From contig JAJZCR010000013.1 in assembly GCA_021851715.1 (NCBI GenBank), positions 1 to 63,943 of the forward strand: a DNA stretch of 63,943 nucleotides, written 5' to 3'. How positions within the stretch are numbered: the first letter of the stretch is position 1; each line of letters starts with the position of its first letter. The DNA comes from Planctomycetota bacterium (GTDB lineage: Bacteria > Planctomycetota > Phycisphaerae > WQYP01). Below are positions 62,708 to 63,943 of this stretch, in pieces. The position numbers were made by a program, and so were the translations under genes. The notes beneath the pieces were generated by a model that saw only the letters and a list, made by a program, of their open reading frames with translations, did no database searches and had not been told where the DNA came from.

Positions 62708-63547
62708 TTAAGCCCCACGCCGTTTAACCGCGTCCCTGCGTTTCAACAACAACAAGCCCAAGCCGCCCACCGCCAACAATCCCACAGCGGCAGGCTCCGG
62801 TACCGGCGTTATCTGAAAACCGGAAAGGGCCGCCGCGCCGGTGGTCCCGTTCTGCTGGACCATGTAAATCGTAAGCGTACCACCAGAGCCGGGCGCTAAG
62901 GTGAATTCCTGATAGTTGACCCCTTGAGAGAAACTCGACGAATTTGCGGGCGTAATCAATCCCGCGAGCGTTGTCGCTCCCGTGATAGTGTAGGATGTCG
63001 GGCGATTGTTGTTTGCGTTATATAGATAAAGATCATACTGTATCGATGTATCCAGCCCACCGATCGTGACCTCGGGGGGAGTCGGCGTATTGTAAACTAT
63101 AAGCTGCGAATGAAACAAATTCGAATCCGGATTTGTGTAATTGTTGTAGCTCACGATGTACGCCGCATTCGTAGTAGAACTGTAACTGGCCAGGCTCATT
63201 GTCGCACCGCTGGGGGTTAACCCGTTCGTCAGATCAAGCGACTGGTTGCTTACGGTTGGGAGATGGTTGTCGCTCTGCCCCGCTATCGGGTTCCAGTAGT
63301 CGCCTGACGAGCCAATCACGGCCGGGCCGGTCGCCGCCGGGGTCGCACCATAGGCCGAGCTTGATACGGTGACAAACTGCACGTCAACGATGCCTGCGTT
63401 GAAACTCGCCCGGACCGATGATTGACCGAGCCCCGGGGCCACGACACCCGCCGTTGCCAAAGCTCCAATGACCATTGGCGTTATCGTCGCCGTGGCGGCC
63501 AGTGTAGAAGCGCGAGATCTTGAACCTCTGGAAAATTGGGTAAACAT
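62708..63547 (-). CDS. PEP-CTERM sorting-domain protein
   Basis: The 279-residue protein has a signal-like N-terminus, a beta-rich Ser/Thr/Asn-rich body without recognised enzyme motifs, and a C-terminal sorting signal: V-P-E-P-A-A, a hydrophobic helix and K-R-R. PEP-CTERM proteins are cleaved and processed by an exosortase at the cell envelope, often in bacteria that make exopolysaccharide. AGGAG lies 6 bases before the ATG. It is the first gene of the locus, 302 bases from the promoter. Confidence 0.9.
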   Translation of the reverse strand: MFTQFSRGSRSRASTLAATATITPMVIGALATAGVVAPGLGQSSVRASFNAGIVDVQFVTVSSSAYGATPAATGPAVIGSSGDYWNPIAGQSDNHLPTVSNQSLDLTNGLTPSGATMSLASYSSTTNAAYIVSYNNYTNPDSNLFHSQLIVYNTPTPPEVTIGGLDTSIQYDLYLYNANNNRPTSYTITGATTLAGLITPANSSSFSQGVNYQEFTLAPGSGGTLTIYMVQQNGTTGAAALSGFQITPVPEPAAVGLLAVGGLGLLLLKRRDAVKRRGA

Positions 63548-63851
63548 AACATACTCCTGTTGCTCCCTCTCGGGAGCCTCTCAAATTGCCCACCGAACCG
63601 GACGGGCTGCGGATCCACACGCCAGACAAAGCTGTGGACGTCTCGAGTTACGCCGTCTATTTTCATCGGAGCCGCACGACACTGGCGGCCATCCGAAAAC
63701 CGATTCTTTGATTTCCAGACACCTCCTTGTCGCCACCGCGACTGCTCTACTTTCTACTTACGTGTCGCCGCACCGATTCTTCACCCCGCTTCCGTGCGTG
63801 TCGGTCATTTGGTCCGGCATCCCGCCGCCTATTCTTATTTCACCTGAAACC
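63548..63851 (-). other. Long 5' leader of the secreted-protein locus
   Basis: About 300 untranslated bases between the predicted promoter and the PEP-CTERM start. No convincing coding frame or riboswitch core was recognised. Confidence 0.4.
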
Positions 63852-63880
63852 ATTGTACACCATCCGCGCAACCAATGCAA
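63852..63880 (-). promoter_or_regulatory. Sigma-70-type promoter for the secreted-protein locus
   Basis: On the minus strand TTGCAT (63875-63880) and TACAAT (63852-63857) are 17 bases apart. A TTTGGCCAAA palindrome (63895-63904) lies just upstream and could bind a regulator. Confidence 0.65.
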
Positions 63881-63943
63881 GGCCCATTTCCCCGTTTGGC
63901 CAAAGTTTCACATATCAATCATTCTAAAACATCCGACTCATGG

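Overview
The window looks like a piece of a Planctomycetota chromosome, most probably class Phycisphaerae. I infer this from the combination of a PEP-CTERM protein, an H-X9-DG pseudopilin, a DUF4159 protein, a eukaryotic-type Ser/Thr kinase with the N-terminal module common in planctomycetes, a groEL-groES-groEL cluster and very large secreted GH42-like glycosidases. No rRNA, tRNA or CRISPR array was found. This assignment rests on gene content read by eye, not on a search.

Layout. 1-3.4 kb: end of a PfkB sugar kinase, then a minus-strand run accA > pyrE > flippase-like membrane protein. 3.4-4.3 kb: a 930-bp intergenic region with alternative hairpins and two copies of a structured repeat whose stems covary. 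4.3-6.1 kb: porin and monohaem c-type cytochrome lipoprotein, closed by a terminator. 6.1-9.0 kb: HAD phosphatase and an APC permease-UspA fusion. 9.0-10 kb: degraded DNA with an IS3 remnant. 10-18 kb: release factor 3, two Gfo/Idh/MocA oxidoreductases (one fused to ThuA), an M20 peptidase and a DUF4139 protein. 18.4-27.5 kb: B12-binding radical SAM protein, a MITE-like element, a phosphate-type MFS transporter behind a Pho-box-like array, a DUF4159 protein and DNA polymerase I. 28-33 kb: Ser/Thr kinase, PIN-TRAM protein, galactokinase and TrpD. 33.5-40 kb: a chaperone block groEL1-groES-groEL2-dnaJ-grpE, followed by FmdB-type and YacG zinc proteins. 40-47.8 kb: DNA polymerase III delta-prime, an aminotransferase, pyruvate phosphate dikinase and a SurA/PpiD-like membrane chaperone. 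48.2-50.5 kb: two adjacent paralogous sigma factors. 52-53.3 kb: a complete-ended IS3-family element with a 3-bp target duplication, whose transposase is broken by a 20-bp palindrome. 53.4-63.6 kb: a minus-strand locus for secreted and surface proteins (PEP-CTERM protein, H-X9-DG pseudopilin, LamG-like protein, two giant GH42-like glycosidases), with a good sigma-70-type promoter at its head.

How the genes fit together. Most of the window is housekeeping. The parts that stand out are the 53-64 kb locus, which reads as a carbohydrate-degrading and surface-display unit; the folding block, with two GroEL proteins of different tail type sharing one GroES; the tandem sigma factors, which share an N-terminal motif I do not recognise; and several non-coding structures: covarying repeats at 3.8-4.1 kb, a 32-bp palindrome and possible small RNA at 42.5-42.7 kb, and the Pho-like array at 20.15 kb. 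Starts were chosen by Shine-Dalgarno spacing and often lie inside the longest open frame.
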